NCBI GenBank assembly: GCA_964058845.1
Contig: CAXKVR010000026.1
Span: 254,654 to 318,653, forward strand
Length of the DNA stretch: 64,000 nt
From: Carex sylvatica
Lineage: Eukaryota; Streptophyta; Magnoliopsida; Poales; Cyperaceae
Reading direction: 5' to 3'
The notes below the pieces were generated by a model that had not been told where the DNA came from, ran no database searches, and saw only the letters and a program-made list of their open reading frames with translations. Shown piece by piece: positions 11,603 to 22,027 of this stretch. A program made the translations under genes and the position numbers. Within the stretch, counting starts at the first letter, position 1. Each line of letters opens with the position of its first letter.

Positions 11603-13396
11603 TGATGAGTATAAATTAGGTATACTTTTACCTAGGGTTTTGTATTGATAACTTGACCAATTTCCGTGTATTTAGGTTAATTTAGCATAATTTAGTTTAG
11701 AAATACATCAAGAACCAAGTTCCTGCCATTTTCTCATTTTATTTGTAGTTTTGGAGCACTTGCAAGCTTTTGAACGGTCTCTGGGGCATTTGGTGCAACT
11801 GTATCCACTTTGGAATAAGCCTCAATTGAAAAAGAAGCAAAGCAACCAATTCAGAGAGGTTGTGCGGCCTGGCCAACCCGCATACTCTCAGAAGCACCAG
11901 AAGACATGCACAGCACATGGTGCGGCCTCCTATGCGGCTACCTTTACCCGCATCACAACCCACACACATCTCAGCGCAGCAAACAACAGAGCACAGTATA
12001 TTGGTGCGGCCGACCGTGCGACTACCTCTGCCCGCACCATAACCCGCACAGTTCAGCAGAAGACATCCCAATCAAGTCAGAGGGATTCTGCAGGTGAAGG
12101 TGCAGCCTCCCTGACCCGCACGAGCTCTATCTCTCCTCACAGCGCAGTCGGCTGTGCGGCCTGACCAGGCCGCACCCTGGGCCACACCAGCCAAATCTTT
12201 GGCATATTTTGTGCAGATTTCGTGCAATCTTCGCTCGATTCATTTCCAGATTTTGCCTGATTATTCCCCAAGTCACAAATTTAGTTATAAAAGGCAGGAG
12301 GCAGCCATCTGGAGGATCATCTTTGATATCACAATTCACTTTATTGAAACCCTAATCAATCTCTCCATCTATCTCATCTCTCAAGTGAATCAAAGGCGCG
12401 AAGGATTGAAGAACTTGGTGGATCTCGAGGAGTTTGCAAGGAAAAACTAAGGCATAACTTGAAAATTAGTGTATTATATTTCTCTTGTTATTTTCTTGAT
12501 TTCACTTGTATGGATTTCTTATTTTCTATCATGGATGTTATTATTTTTGCACCCATGAGAGACTAATTTTCTCTCTAAGGGCTTAGGTTGTAGCATGAAC
12601 TTGTATTAGTCTATTTACTTGGATGTTCTCTTTATAATGATTGTTTTTTCTTGATGTTTGATTTTATTTTATATATTTGTGAGTCATGCATGATTTACGT
12701 TTTGGTAATCGAACCTTGTTAGGGTAGTGACAGTACTTTAGCATTAAGGGTGTATGATAAAGAAGAAACACTTTCATTGTACACAAATAATCTTAGGATT
12801 TAGATAAGGTTGACTGGATTTGGATCTATTCCCAGAATCATAGAACCAAATACTGTACCAAGTAATAGTAGTAGATGATTCATGTTAAATAATCCAATTA
12901 GGTGGATAAGAGCCCTAATTAAGAGGTACATTAGCAGAAGAATCATGAATTGTGAAAGGTAGTTGTACAAACTAGAAATAGACCAACCTAGTTGGAATTC
13001 CCATCAAGACATGACATGAATTTAGAGAACTCCAAAAGTAAATAGATTGACCAAGTGATTGTAAACCAAAAGTTCTTAGACCTCGTTATCTTGATTTACA
13101 AATATTTTTTTATTTGCATTTGATTTCATTTCTTGTTACAAACAAACAGTTTTGGGTATTGAACCCACACTTAGTTAATTTGCAACAAAACCCCCCAATT
13201 TAATTACTTGCAATTTATTTAGTTTTAATTTAGTTTAAGTAAAAAAATACAATTGCCTTAGTCTTTGGATCGATACCTCATTACTACAAGGCTAGATTGT
13301 GCGCTTGCAATTAATCTACTTTGTGTTTTAGGTTTATAAATTTAAAACATTTGTGTGATATTTAGTTTCAAATAAGTACCCCTAAAATTCACAACA
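11603..13396 (+). mobile_element. Solo LTR, about 1.79 kb
   Basis: The segment begins TGATGAGTATAAATTAGG and ends CCTAAAATTCACAACA (TG...CA) with a perfect 5-bp duplication ACAAG at 11598-11602 and 13397-13401, as expected of an LTR retrotransposon integrase. No gag or pol lies inside, so it reads as a solo LTR left by recombination between two LTRs. GC-rich runs of 'gcggcc/ccgcac' type occur at 11860-12180. A TATA-like 'gttataaaagg' occurs near 12284. ORFs inside it (e.g. 11751-12164) are incidental. Related sequence lies inside the CACTA element near 60100-61407. Confidence 0.8.
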
Positions 13397-13401
13397 ACAA
13401 G

Positions 13402-15370
13402 CTCTCCCCAACAAACTTTAGAGCTGCAATAATCTCTGCAAGAACAACAGAGGCTGTACCCTAAAATACTAAAAAATATTGTATTTTTATATAAAAAACA
13501 AATAAAAATCTCTTAATAAGCAAGCAAAAAAATTCAGAGATTCTATTTTATTTGAGAAAAAGTGAATATTATATTTGTAATTGAAAGGAGAAAGAAGACA
13601 TGTATGTCATCACTGAAGACAAGGTGAGTTGAGCGATATATATCTTGAAAGAATGTTGAATGCATTATGGTTTGCAAAATCTTCAAACTGGACAGAAATT
13701 TGAACAAAACTTTGTATGTTTGATAAAATACAAAAGTTTATTAGTTACAAAATCATTGATGCCCAATTATTCTCATACCTGAATGAGAACTTTTTTGTCA
13801 AAATTTTGCTTGACAGCTGTCATGAACTCATGAAGAAAATCTTTGTAGTCTTGATACACAACACGAATAAAAAATGACTTAAGAATGAATTTCAAGAAAA
13901 AAAAAATGGACATAATTGCTAATGAAAATTAACAAATAGAGACATGGAATAAGAGAACCTGGCTAACTACTCTTCTTTGCTTTAATCCAATATAAAACTC
14001 ATCCTTAAGCAGCTCTTCATTGTTCATCCCTACATTTATATATTGTGATAGGTAAGCCATCATCATGATACGATCCAACAATAAGCCATCCTAATTTTCT
14101 AATTTAATATATTTTAATATTCTATAAACTTTTATAATTTTTTATACCTCTCTTTAAGACTAATATAATTTTGGCAACTGTACAAATTCTGAGTTGTATC
14201 AGTAGAAACATACTTTCTCATGACTCAGAAAATAATAAAATAAAGAAACAAAAAATTACGTAGTGAATTAAAGAAAAGTGAAGAAGCTAACATCAGGTGT
14301 CTAGTGAATTAAAAAAACAGTAAAATACAAACAAATAATTACTTTCCCAAAAATGACGGCCTCTCAAATTTCTAGGGTTTTTCCTTCTATTGTCATCGCA
14401 TTTCTTGGTGATCTCTCTAATTTTGTTTGTTTCCTTCTTTCCGTTCGGTTGCTTTGTGCTTCTATGAGTTTTTCTTTGTTTTATTGGAGGGCTTCTATGA
14501 TTTTCAAGCATAATTAAAAATATATTCTAGATTTTTCACAGCAATATGTAGAAATAAGGAAATAAAGAAAAAAATGATTTCCGTTGTGATCCGTATAGAA
14601 ATAAATAAGTAAGGAAACAAAAAAAATGGAAAGTGGAGTTTGCTCAATTTTAATTATAACATATCGTGTGGCAATACGTGTGGCGAGTATGTTTTTAACT
14701 AAATTTAGACTTCTACACATAAAACGAATGCATTTGATCAAAAGAAGACATATTATGTGATTGGACGACTGATATTAAATCTGAAATTTTATTTTTCAAT
14801 CATAGTCGTTGGCAGATCGGACACCCAACGTGCTTAATAATGGAATAAGTGTGTGTGTATATATATTTTTTTAAAAGTGTCTATATTTGATCATCAAAAT
14901 CGATACCTAATCTTTCTAGAAATAAAATAAATAAAAATATATTATATTTTTATTTATTCGACAAAATATTAAGGTTAAATCTCTTACGATTAAACAAAAT
15001 AATAAGCGACATACTAAATATAAATATATGTAAATTCAACTATAAATAATTTGCATGTTAAGCGTTAATATTTTTTGTCTGCAGACAATAAAAGCATAGT
15101 GTAAAAAAAAAAATCTCATTGTGGATGGTTATTATTCTGTAGCCGCCATATAATAGCACGCAGGAGAACAATATGAGGTGATTATAATTCCTTTTCCTTC
15201 AGTTTAGAATACTTTTTAATTAAGCTTTATATTGCTTCACATACTTTTTTTTTTCATCCAAATGTTTAATATTCACTGAAAATTCTCTATCTAATTTTAA
15301 AATTTATTACGAAAAATGTTTATTTAATCATTAAATTATAGATTGATTCTCCTAATATCCAAAATACTTG
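13402..15370. other. AT-rich stretch, no gene seen
   Basis: No coding region, tRNA or clear repeat border could be supported. Short ORFs at 14293-14741 are low-complexity. The Helitron whose 3' end is at 10855 may extend into or past this part. Confidence 0.5.
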
Positions 15371-15614
15371 GGGTACGATTGGATGAGAACTAGAATAGTG
15401 AAATTTGAGAATAGTAAATAAGAATAGAGAAAAAAATAGTGATTTTTAGATTAGTGTGAAAATGGTGCTATTCGGATTAGTAAAAATGTTGTTTTGATTG
15501 TACATTTGGAATAGTGAATAGTTGTAACTGATAAATAATAGTGTTAACAAGGTGATAATTAAGAGAAAATATAGACAAGTAGGATCTTAAATGAATTGTC
15601 ACAAGTGGAGATAA

Positions 15615-15833
15615 TGAAACTAAGAGCAATTTAAGAAAGAAGATAGATCATTGAATTGTGAATCATTGTATTATATTCCACTGTTTGTAATTACACATGA
15701 GATATTTATAGGCAATAACTAAGTATACAAGAGTATAGCTGTAATACAAGTATTCCTAACAGAAAGTAGTTAAGTGTCTAATTAACAGGGACCAATTTAT
15801 TTCGGACTGGAGATATCCGGTGATTGGCTATTA
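15615..15833 (-). repeat. 3' LTR of the copia element
   Basis: 219 bp, identical by eye to the copy at 20207-20425. It ends TTTCA in element sense; the other end reads TAATAGCC rather than the canonical TG. Confidence 0.9.
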
Positions 15834-17708
15834 GTCCCCCTGCAAGCTGGAGGTGATCACAGTAAGCTTGGACCGAAGATGAAGAAAGCGTGGGGCAGCC
15901 AATGGCTTGGTAAGGGCATCAGCTAGTTGGTCTCGGGTAGAAAGAAAATGGATTTGGAGCGATTTGTTGGCGACCCGTTCGCGAACAAAATGGAAATCAA
16001 TCTCGACATGCTTCGTTCGAGCATGAAACATCGGATTAGAGGCTAAGTATGTGGCTCCGATGTTGTCGCACCAAAGCGTGGGTGGAGAAAGTAGAGAAAT
16101 GTGAAGCTCGGCTAACAAATATTGAACATACACTAGCTCGGCACTTGTGACCGCAAGGCTTCGATATTCGGCCTCGGTGCTACTACGTGAGACCGTAGGT
16201 TGCTTCTTTGAGCTCCAAGAAATGAGATTCGGACCAAGGTAAATGCAAAAACCAGAGGTGGATTTGCGGTCGTCGGAGGAGCCGGCCCAATCCGCATCAC
16301 AATATGCATGGAGGGAGAAGGAGGAAGCCGGTTTCAAAAACAAACCATGAGAGAGTGAGCCATTTAGGTAGCGAAGAATACGCTTGACCGCTGTCCAATG
16401 AGTAACGGTAGGAGATTGCATGAATTGCGAGACTTTATTAACTACGAAAGAGATGTCGGGTCGGGTCAATGTAGCATATTGCAAGGCGCCAACCATAGAG
16501 CGGTAAAGGTGTGGATCGTGAAAAGGATCACTGTCATGTTTAGAAAGAGAGCAATTCGGGACCATAGGAGAAGGGCAAGGAGAAGATTGGCTCATGTTGG
16601 CACGTGTGAGGAGATCACGAATGTATTTTGCTTGAGATAGATGGAGACCAAGAGGAGAAGAAGTAACCTCAACCCCTAAGAAGAAATGCAACGGTCCTAA
16701 ATCTTTGATGGCAAAGGAATCTTGCAAGGTTCGGATCAGATTGTGAACAAGTTCCGTGCTACTACCCGTAAGAATAATATCATCCACATATACAAGAAGA
16801 ATGAGGGTGCCTTTAGGGGAGGAAAGAATGAAGAGAGAAGGGTCATAATGGGAAGCATGAAACCCTTGACGGATGAGAGCAGTGCTAAGAGTAAGAAACC
16901 AAGCGCGAGGAGATTGTTTCAAGCCATAAATTGCTTTGGAAAGCCGACAAACATAATCCGGTTTGGAGGGATGAATGAAACCCGGCGGTTGTTGCATAAA
17001 GACCATTTCTTGAAGATTGCCATGCAAAAAGGCATTTTGCACATCTAGTTGGCGAAGAGGCCACTTGCGGGTAAGAGCTACCGTGAGAACGATCCGAATT
17101 GTTGTCGGACGGACGACCGGGCTAAAAGTGTCGAAATAATCAACACCCTCTTCTTGATGAAACCCCTTGGCTACTAACCGGGCCTTGTAACGCTCGAGAG
17201 AGCCATCGGCGCGACGTTTGATCTTAAACACCCATCGACACCCAACGACATTTTGTTCAGGCGAGGGAGGCACCAGATCCCAAGTATGGTTGGTCATAAG
17301 AGCATCGTGTTCTTTGGTCATGGCATCGACCCATTCTTTCTGACCTTTCGCTTGAGTATATGATTTAGGCTCAGATAGAAGGGAAGATGTGAGAGCAACA
17401 TGGTCAGGAAAAGAACGCACTTTGCGAGTGTTGTCACGGGTTCTGGTAGTCATCGGGTGAGCAGATATACGAGAAGGAGCCAGTGTATATGGTGGAACAG
17501 AGGTTGGAAGAACAGAGGCAGAGGAGGCGCGGGTCTGGCTGTTTGAATTTAAAAATTGGTTGGGATCCGATGCAACTGGGGAAGCATCCGTAATAGGAAG
17601 AAGGAGGCCGGGATCAGCTGCAGGAAGAGAAGCACCCGAAAGAGGAGGAGGGGCGTTGCTGGGACTGGAATCAGGTTGGATAGAGAGAGGAGGTTGGAGC
17701 GGATCCAC
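15831..17708 (-). CDS. Copia reverse transcriptase and RNase H portion of pol
   Basis: Copies the element RNA into DNA. A proline/serine-rich linker leads into the copia RT fold, with the conserved stretch ending in 'WVFKIKRRADGSLERYKARL', the catalytic YVDD box, and RNase H with CDADWAG, STEAEYRSL and TKHVEIDFHF blocks. It is in the same frame as the integrase part upstream, from which it is cut off by one TAG codon (17850-17852). The first in-frame residue in the 625-aa stretch is a GTG codon, so it has no start of its own and would need readthrough or an intact parent element. Confidence 0.93.
   Translation of the reverse strand: MDPLQPPLSIQPDSSPSNAPPPLSGASLPAADPGLLLPITDASPVASDPNQFLNSNSQTRASSASVLPTSVPPYTLAPSRISAHPMTTRTRDNTRKVRSFPDHVALTSSLLSEPKSYTQAKGQKEWVDAMTKEHDALMTNHTWDLVPPSPEQNVVGCRWVFKIKRRADGSLERYKARLVAKGFHQEEGVDYFDTFSPVVRPTTIRIVLTVALTRKWPLRQLDVQNAFLHGNLQEMVFMQQPPGFIHPSKPDYVCRLSKAIYGLKQSPRAWFLTLSTALIRQGFHASHYDPSLFILSSPKGTLILLVYVDDIILTGSSTELVHNLIRTLQDSFAIKDLGPLHFFLGVEVTSSPLGLHLSQAKYIRDLLTRANMSQSSPCPSPMVPNCSLSKHDSDPFHDPHLYRSMVGALQYATLTRPDISFVVNKVSQFMQSPTVTHWTAVKRILRYLNGSLSHGLFLKPASSFSLHAYCDADWAGSSDDRKSTSGFCIYLGPNLISWSSKKQPTVSRSSTEAEYRSLAVTSAELVYVQYLLAELHISLLSPPTLWCDNIGATYLASNPMFHARTKHVEIDFHFVRERVANKSLQIHFLSTRDQLADALTKPLAAPRFLHLRSKLTVITSSLQGD
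15834..15847 (-). other. Polypurine tract of the copia element
   Basis: In element sense 'gcttgcagggggac' immediately precedes the 3' LTR, the position of the plus-strand DNA primer. It overlaps the 3' end of the pol frame. Confidence 0.65.
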
Positions 17709-17849
17709 AGGTGGAAGCGCTGGTGGAAAAGTAGAAGAAGAGGGCTGCGGATCATCTCCAATTGGGGGTAGAGTAGAAGTACGAACTGGGAAGAGTGCAA
17801 GCCAAGAAGAGTGCTGAGTGGAGTCTTGTTCGGATTGCTCTGAAATAAA

Positions 17850-19091
17850 CTAACTTTTAAAAGGAAAAGTTAGTTCATCAAATTGCACATGCCTAGAAAT
17901 ATACATCCGATTTGACTCTAAATTGAAGCATTTATACCCTTTTTGAGATGAGGCATATCCAAGAAACACACAAGGAACCGATCTAGGTTGGAGTTTATGG
18001 TCATTTTGCGGACGAGTAAAAGGAAAGCATAAACAACCTAAAACCCGCAAAAAGTGATAATCCGGTTCCTTTTTAAAGAGAGAGAAGTAGGGTGATACTT
18101 GATGGTGAGTCGAGGGTTGCCGATTTATCAAATAAACCACGGTTGAGAAAACATCATCCCAAAACTTTGTTGGAATAGCCGCATGAGACATGATAGATAA
18201 AGCAAGTTCAACAACATGGCGATGCTTGCGTTCCGAAACACCATTTTGCTCGGGGGTATATGGGCATGACGTTTGGTGAAGGATAGACGGAAACATCCGT
18301 GCTATGGGTTTAAATTCGGTGCCCCCATCGGATCTTAGAATTTTAATAGATGACTCAAATAAGCTCTCAACTTGAGCTTTAAACAAGGAGAATACATGAA
18401 TCAATTCCCCTTTTGTCTTCAAAAAATAAATCCACGAATATCGTGTAAAGTCATCAACAAAAATGACATAAAATCGAAAATCATTATGAGAAACAATAGG
18501 AGAGGGTCCCCAAACGTCCGAGTGAATCAATTCAAGTGGCTTAGATGTAGTAGACAAGCTAGAAGAAAAAGGCAATCTACAAGATTTAGCCATGCAACAA
18601 TTATGACACAAGGACAACTTATTGGATGTACATGGCAAATCATGAGAATTAACAATTTTTAAGGTTGTGACAAAGGAAGGGTGTCCAAGTCGGGCATGCC
18701 ATAGATCAGCCGAAACCCGTACACCAAAACAAGCCTCAAAAGTAGGCCGAGTAGGTAGCACATATAGACCTTTAAGAAGCTTGATATGAAGAAGTGTCCT
18801 CAATGTGTGGCGCTCCTTAATCACACAAAAAGTAGAACAAAATTCGATGAGAATCGAGTTGTCAAGTAAGAGCTTAGAGAGACTCAATAGATTCTTTGTA
18901 AAAGAAGGGACATAAAGAACATCTTTGAGGTCAAGGGTGCAATTAGATAAGGTCAATTGTGAGATGCCAATATGACTAATTCTCATGCCGGTACCATTGC
19001 CAATAAAAAGTACATCCATACCTTCGTAAGGCACATACGAAGTCAAGTTGTTGAGATCCCGAGTAACGTGGTGAGTAGCACCCGAGTCCAC
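17850..19091 (-). CDS. Copia protease end and integrase portion of pol
   Basis: It begins at the aspartic protease motif DSGATHH and continues into the HHCC zinc finger (HARLGHPS ... CHNCCMAKS). The integrase core follows, with Asp in DVWGPS, Asp in SDGGTEF and Glu in PEQNGVSERKHRH, the three catalytic acids. It inserts the cDNA. The 5' side is out of frame with gag by one base, and the 3' side ends at a TAG that lies within the otherwise open pol frame. No ATG of its own. Confidence 0.93.
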   Translation of the reverse strand: MDSGATHHVTRDLNNLTSYVPYEGMDVLFIGNGTGMRISHIGISQLTLSNCTLDLKDVLYVPSFTKNLLSLSKLLLDNSILIEFCSTFCVIKERHTLRTLLHIKLLKGLYVLPTRPTFEACFGVRVSADLWHARLGHPSFVTTLKIVNSHDLPCTSNKLSLCHNCCMAKSCRLPFSSSLSTTSKPLELIHSDVWGPSPIVSHNDFRFYVIFVDDFTRYSWIYFLKTKGELIHVFSLFKAQVESLFESSIKILRSDGGTEFKPIARMFPSILHQTSCPYTPEQNGVSERKHRHVVELALSIMSHAAIPTKFWDDVFSTVVYLINRQPSTHHQVSPYFSLFKKEPDYHFLRVLGCLCFPFTRPQNDHKLQPRSVPCVFLGYASSQKGYKCFNLESNRMYISRHVQFDELTFPFKS

Positions 19092-20182
19092 ATACCACTC
19101 AAACCGTCAGCGCCAAGCTGAATGGGCATGGTAGCAAGGGCTTGAGCTGTGGGTTGAGAGGTTTGAACCAAATGGGATTGGTACTGGGGCTGGATCTGTT
19201 GGGCTGAATTATTGGGCAGATAATCACCAATGTACCAACAATCTTTTGCACTATGACCTTTTTTTGAACAAAGTTGACAAATAGTAGCCCTATCAGGATT
19301 ATAAGGCCTGCCTTGGTGAGAATTGGGCTGAGGGAGTTGCTGGTGCGGCCCATGAGGAGGTGTAGGAAGAAGAGGCACAGAAGAAGAAGACCTGTAACTG
19401 GGTCGGGTTGAATAACCAGATCGCTGCCCTCTAGATCGATAACTAGGTCGTTGTCCCCTTGGTTGAGTAAAAAACGCAGAAGAATTGAGAGAGGAAGAAG
19501 TAACAGTACTGATCTGAGATTGAAGGAGTTTCTCGTGAGTGATTAGCATAGATTGGAGCTCCGAGAGAGAGAGATCTCCTTGGCGCGCCGTGAGAGTCGT
19601 AACCAATGCGTTGAAATCAGAACCAAGCCCACCTAAGATGTAAAGAATCAGATCTTCAGTAGAGACCGAGGAGCCGATAAAAGCAAGCTCATCCGCCGTG
19701 GATCGCATCTTCTTGAAGTATTCGGTGCAGGAGAAAGCACCTTTAGTTGTGGATTGCAAAGAACGCCGAAGTTCAAGAAGTCGAGCCCGGGAAGAAGAGG
19801 AAAAGGATTGGACTAGATCTGTCCAGAGTTCTATAGTGGTGGCGCAGGAGACAACCTCACCAAGAATCGTCTCTGAGAGGGAGGAACGGATCCAAGCTAA
19901 GATCAACTGATCTTGCTGAGTCCAGTGATCGTGTGCCGGATTTGGGTGAGAGACGCCATCAACAGTGACATTGGGGGTGGGAGGAGGTGATGCAAGGTAT
20001 TTGTGAAGGCGATGACCATGGAGAAGAGGGAGGATCTGTGATTTCCACGCCAGAAAATTTGTTCGACTGAGCTTGGTGGAAATTGGCAAATTGAGATGCA
20101 CAATTGGGTCCAGAGAAGACGAGGGAGCAGTGTGAGATTGTGCTCCATTGGAGGCTGGAGGATCAGAAGAAGTGGTAGACAT
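19043..20182 (-). CDS. Copia gag (capsid/nucleocapsid)
   Basis: Forms the particle that packages the element RNA. The ATG at 20182 lies about 24 nt inside the 5' LTR border; an upstream in-frame extension into the LTR is less likely. The central UBN2-type gag region is followed by an R/S-rich segment and a CCHC zinc knuckle, CQLCSKKGHSAKDC (CX2CX4HX4C). The frame runs out of register with the protease motif near 19095 and stops at 19043 after reading protease DNA in the wrong frame. Confidence 0.92.
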   Translation of the reverse strand: MSTTSSDPPASNGAQSHTAPSSSLDPIVHLNLPISTKLSRTNFLAWKSQILPLLHGHRLHKYLASPPPTPNVTVDGVSHPNPAHDHWTQQDQLILAWIRSSLSETILGEVVSCATTIELWTDLVQSFSSSSRARLLELRRSLQSTTKGAFSCTEYFKKMRSTADELAFIGSSVSTEDLILYILGGLGSDFNALVTTLTARQGDLSLSELQSMLITHEKLLQSQISTVTSSSLNSSAFFTQPRGQRPSYRSRGQRSGYSTRPSYRSSSSVPLLPTPPHGPHQQLPQPNSHQGRPYNPDRATICQLCSKKGHSAKDCWYIGDYLPNNSAQQIQPQYQSHLVQTSQPTAQALATMPIQLGADGLSGMWTRVLLTTLLGISTT

Positions 20183-20194
20183 GAATAGTTGTGT

Positions 20195-20206
20195 GCTCTG
20201 ATACCA
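20195..20206 (-). other. Primer binding site (initiator tRNA-Met type)
   Basis: Directly after the 5' LTR in element sense comes TGGTATCAGAGC, the standard complement of the 3' end of plant initiator tRNA-Met. It is intact, so reverse transcription could be primed if proteins were supplied in trans. Confidence 0.9.
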
Positions 20207-20425
20207 TGAAACTAAGAGCAATTTAAGAAAGAAGATAGATCATTGAATTGTGAATCATTGTATTATATTCCACTGTTTGTAATTACACATGAGATATTTA
20301 TAGGCAATAACTAAGTATACAAGAGTATAGCTGTAATACAAGTATTCCTAACAGAAAGTAGTTAAGTGTCTAATTAACAGGGACCAATTTATTTCGGACT
20401 GGAGATATCCGGTGATTGGCTATTA
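20207..20425 (-). repeat. 5' LTR of the copia element
   Basis: 219 bp, identical by eye to 15615-15833. It should carry the promoter and polyadenylation signals of the element; 'tataaatatc' in element sense is a plausible TATA box. Confidence 0.9.
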
Positions 20426-20660
20426 GATAATTATTAGATAATATCAATTTTGTCATTTCAGGAGTGTGTTAACGAAAATCCGAAAAAGAATCATTTGTTC
20501 CTCTCTCTTCACATTTTTAAATAATAGCTATTACCAGGAATAGAGAATAGCAGCTATTCTAACTATTCTGATAGCAAAAATATCTTTTGAATGCACATTG
20601 TTATTTCGAATAGCTGCTATTCTAAAATAGTCTCTATTCTTGATACATTCAAACGTACCC

Positions 20661-22027
20661 TTAATTTACACGTCCGAAGTATTTAGACCAATTAGAGGGA
20701 ACGCATATCTTCTGTAGTATCGTACAGTGGGATTCACTGCTTTATGACTTCAGATTAATTAAAAAATAGTGCCTATTCGGAATAGCGTAAGGAACAGATA
20801 TTATTTGTGCTCTGAGATTCGTGCAAAAAAAAAAAAACAATTCAGATCATTTCACTATACAAAACAGTGTCTTTGTAGTAATGCAGAGCATACAAATTCA
20901 ATTGGGGGTGGTGTGGTGGGGATCAATAGTCTTCCAATTGAATGAATAGACGTGGAAGTATGTTTTCCAGAATGCACGAATAGAGATATATATTAGGGTA
21001 TCTTCCAAATTACGAATATGACAGTTAAAATGTTTTTCAAAGTTCCAACTTGCGTGGTCAATATTACCAAATGAACAATGACCATTGACCAGTCGTACTC
21101 CTACGGATTTAATTTCAGAAATAAGAAGTAAAAAAACAATGCACCCAGAGTCAATATTGTCCGTTGGTTTGGTACAATGGTAGTACGGGCTGATTGGGCG
21201 TGCGCGATATTATTTTCCTTTGGGTACATGATAACTGGACACCGTGTTCAGTCTCCCGTGGTTTGGAAATTTATTCTAAATCCCACATATTTTGGTACTA
21301 GGCAAGTAGGCCGTGATAACTGTTTTTGACAATACTGGTGTCTACATATATCAGTATTGTCAAAAAGAATCGTTTAATCTAATTAATTGACTAGTCGTTG
21401 ATCAATTAGTTGTTTATATCAAATCGTTACAAATTGTATGTTTTAATGTTTGGATAGTCAATTAGTTAGTTATATATTTTTATTTTATTTTTTTCATTTA
21501 TATATTATATGTATTATACTTTGTCTGTCTTATTTGATTTTTTTTTAAATAACCAAATTTCATAAAATTTATTAATTAACAATAAAACTAAAAATTAAGT
21601 TAAAATAAATTTATTTTTTAAGTTTCAATGTTTCATGAGTTAAATTAATCAATAATAATAATTACAAGTATATACACATAACTTTAATGAAAACACAAAA
21701 TTATTCGTAAAACTTCAAAATCAGCCACATACTTAATCGCTTGGCGGTACCCCATCCATCCAACGAGTACACATCGTTATTTACAACACTGACTTATACA
21801 CAGTAAATTATAAACGTGTCGTGTTAAAAAACATATGAACCGAGCATAACAAGTTTATGGACACATCACTTTTAACCACATCGTGTCAACTATGATCCTG
21901 TGTGCCTACCCCGGCCACTCCTCTTTGCCTCGTCTTTGACTGCCTCGCTTCAGCTCCCAAGGCCGGAACCCTCATCCCCACCTCTGCCACCATTTTCTTT
22001 TTCCTTTCTCCTCTTCCCTATCTTTTA
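20661..22027. other. AT-rich stretch with one strong hairpin, no gene
   Basis: Part of a family-E-like MITE is visible at about 20770-20830 ('gtgcctattcggaatag', 'attatttgtgctctgagatt'). A perfect 15-bp inverted repeat lies at 21323-21366. No coding region could be supported. Confidence 0.5.
21323..21366. repeat. Perfect 15-bp hairpin with 14-nt loop
   Basis: TTTTTGACAATACTG at 21323-21337 is followed, after 14 bases, by its exact reverse complement at 21352-21366. It is short and in intergenic DNA; whether it is transcribed is unknown. Confidence 0.8.

Larger units (their letters stand above)
15615..20425 (-). mobile_element. Ty1/copia LTR retrotransposon, 4811 bp, complete but with broken ORF
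   Basis: Two 219-bp LTRs (15615-15833 and 20207-20425) look identical base for base, with a 5-bp TSD GATAA (15610-15614, 20426-20430). On the minus strand a tRNA-iMet primer site and a purine tract adjoin the LTRs. Gene order gag, protease, integrase, reverse transcriptase, RNase H marks it as copia; the short LTRs suggest an Ale-like lineage (inference). The single polyprotein frame is broken twice: a one-base frameshift at the gag/protease border (about 19095) and an in-frame TAG at 17850-17852. It therefore probably cannot mobilise itself, despite looking very young. Confidence 0.95.
15371..20660. mobile_element. MITE-like element (about 474 bp) split by the copia insertion
   Basis: The left end 'gggtacgattggatg' matches inverted 'cattcaaacgtaccc' at the right end, and both arms carry repeated 'gaatag' motifs facing inward. 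Taking out 15615-20430 leaves about 474 bp. TSD not recognised; the end sequence suggests a hAT- or PIF-type element but this is a guess. Confidence 0.5.

Noticed and set aside
11751..12164. 137-aa ORF and overlapping ORFs in GC-rich sequence
   Set aside because: They lie wholly within the solo LTR, overlap one another on both strands and show no domain.
16398..18662. Plus-strand ORFs antisense to the copia pol region
   Set aside because: They mirror conserved minus-strand pol codons; no independent evidence of coding.
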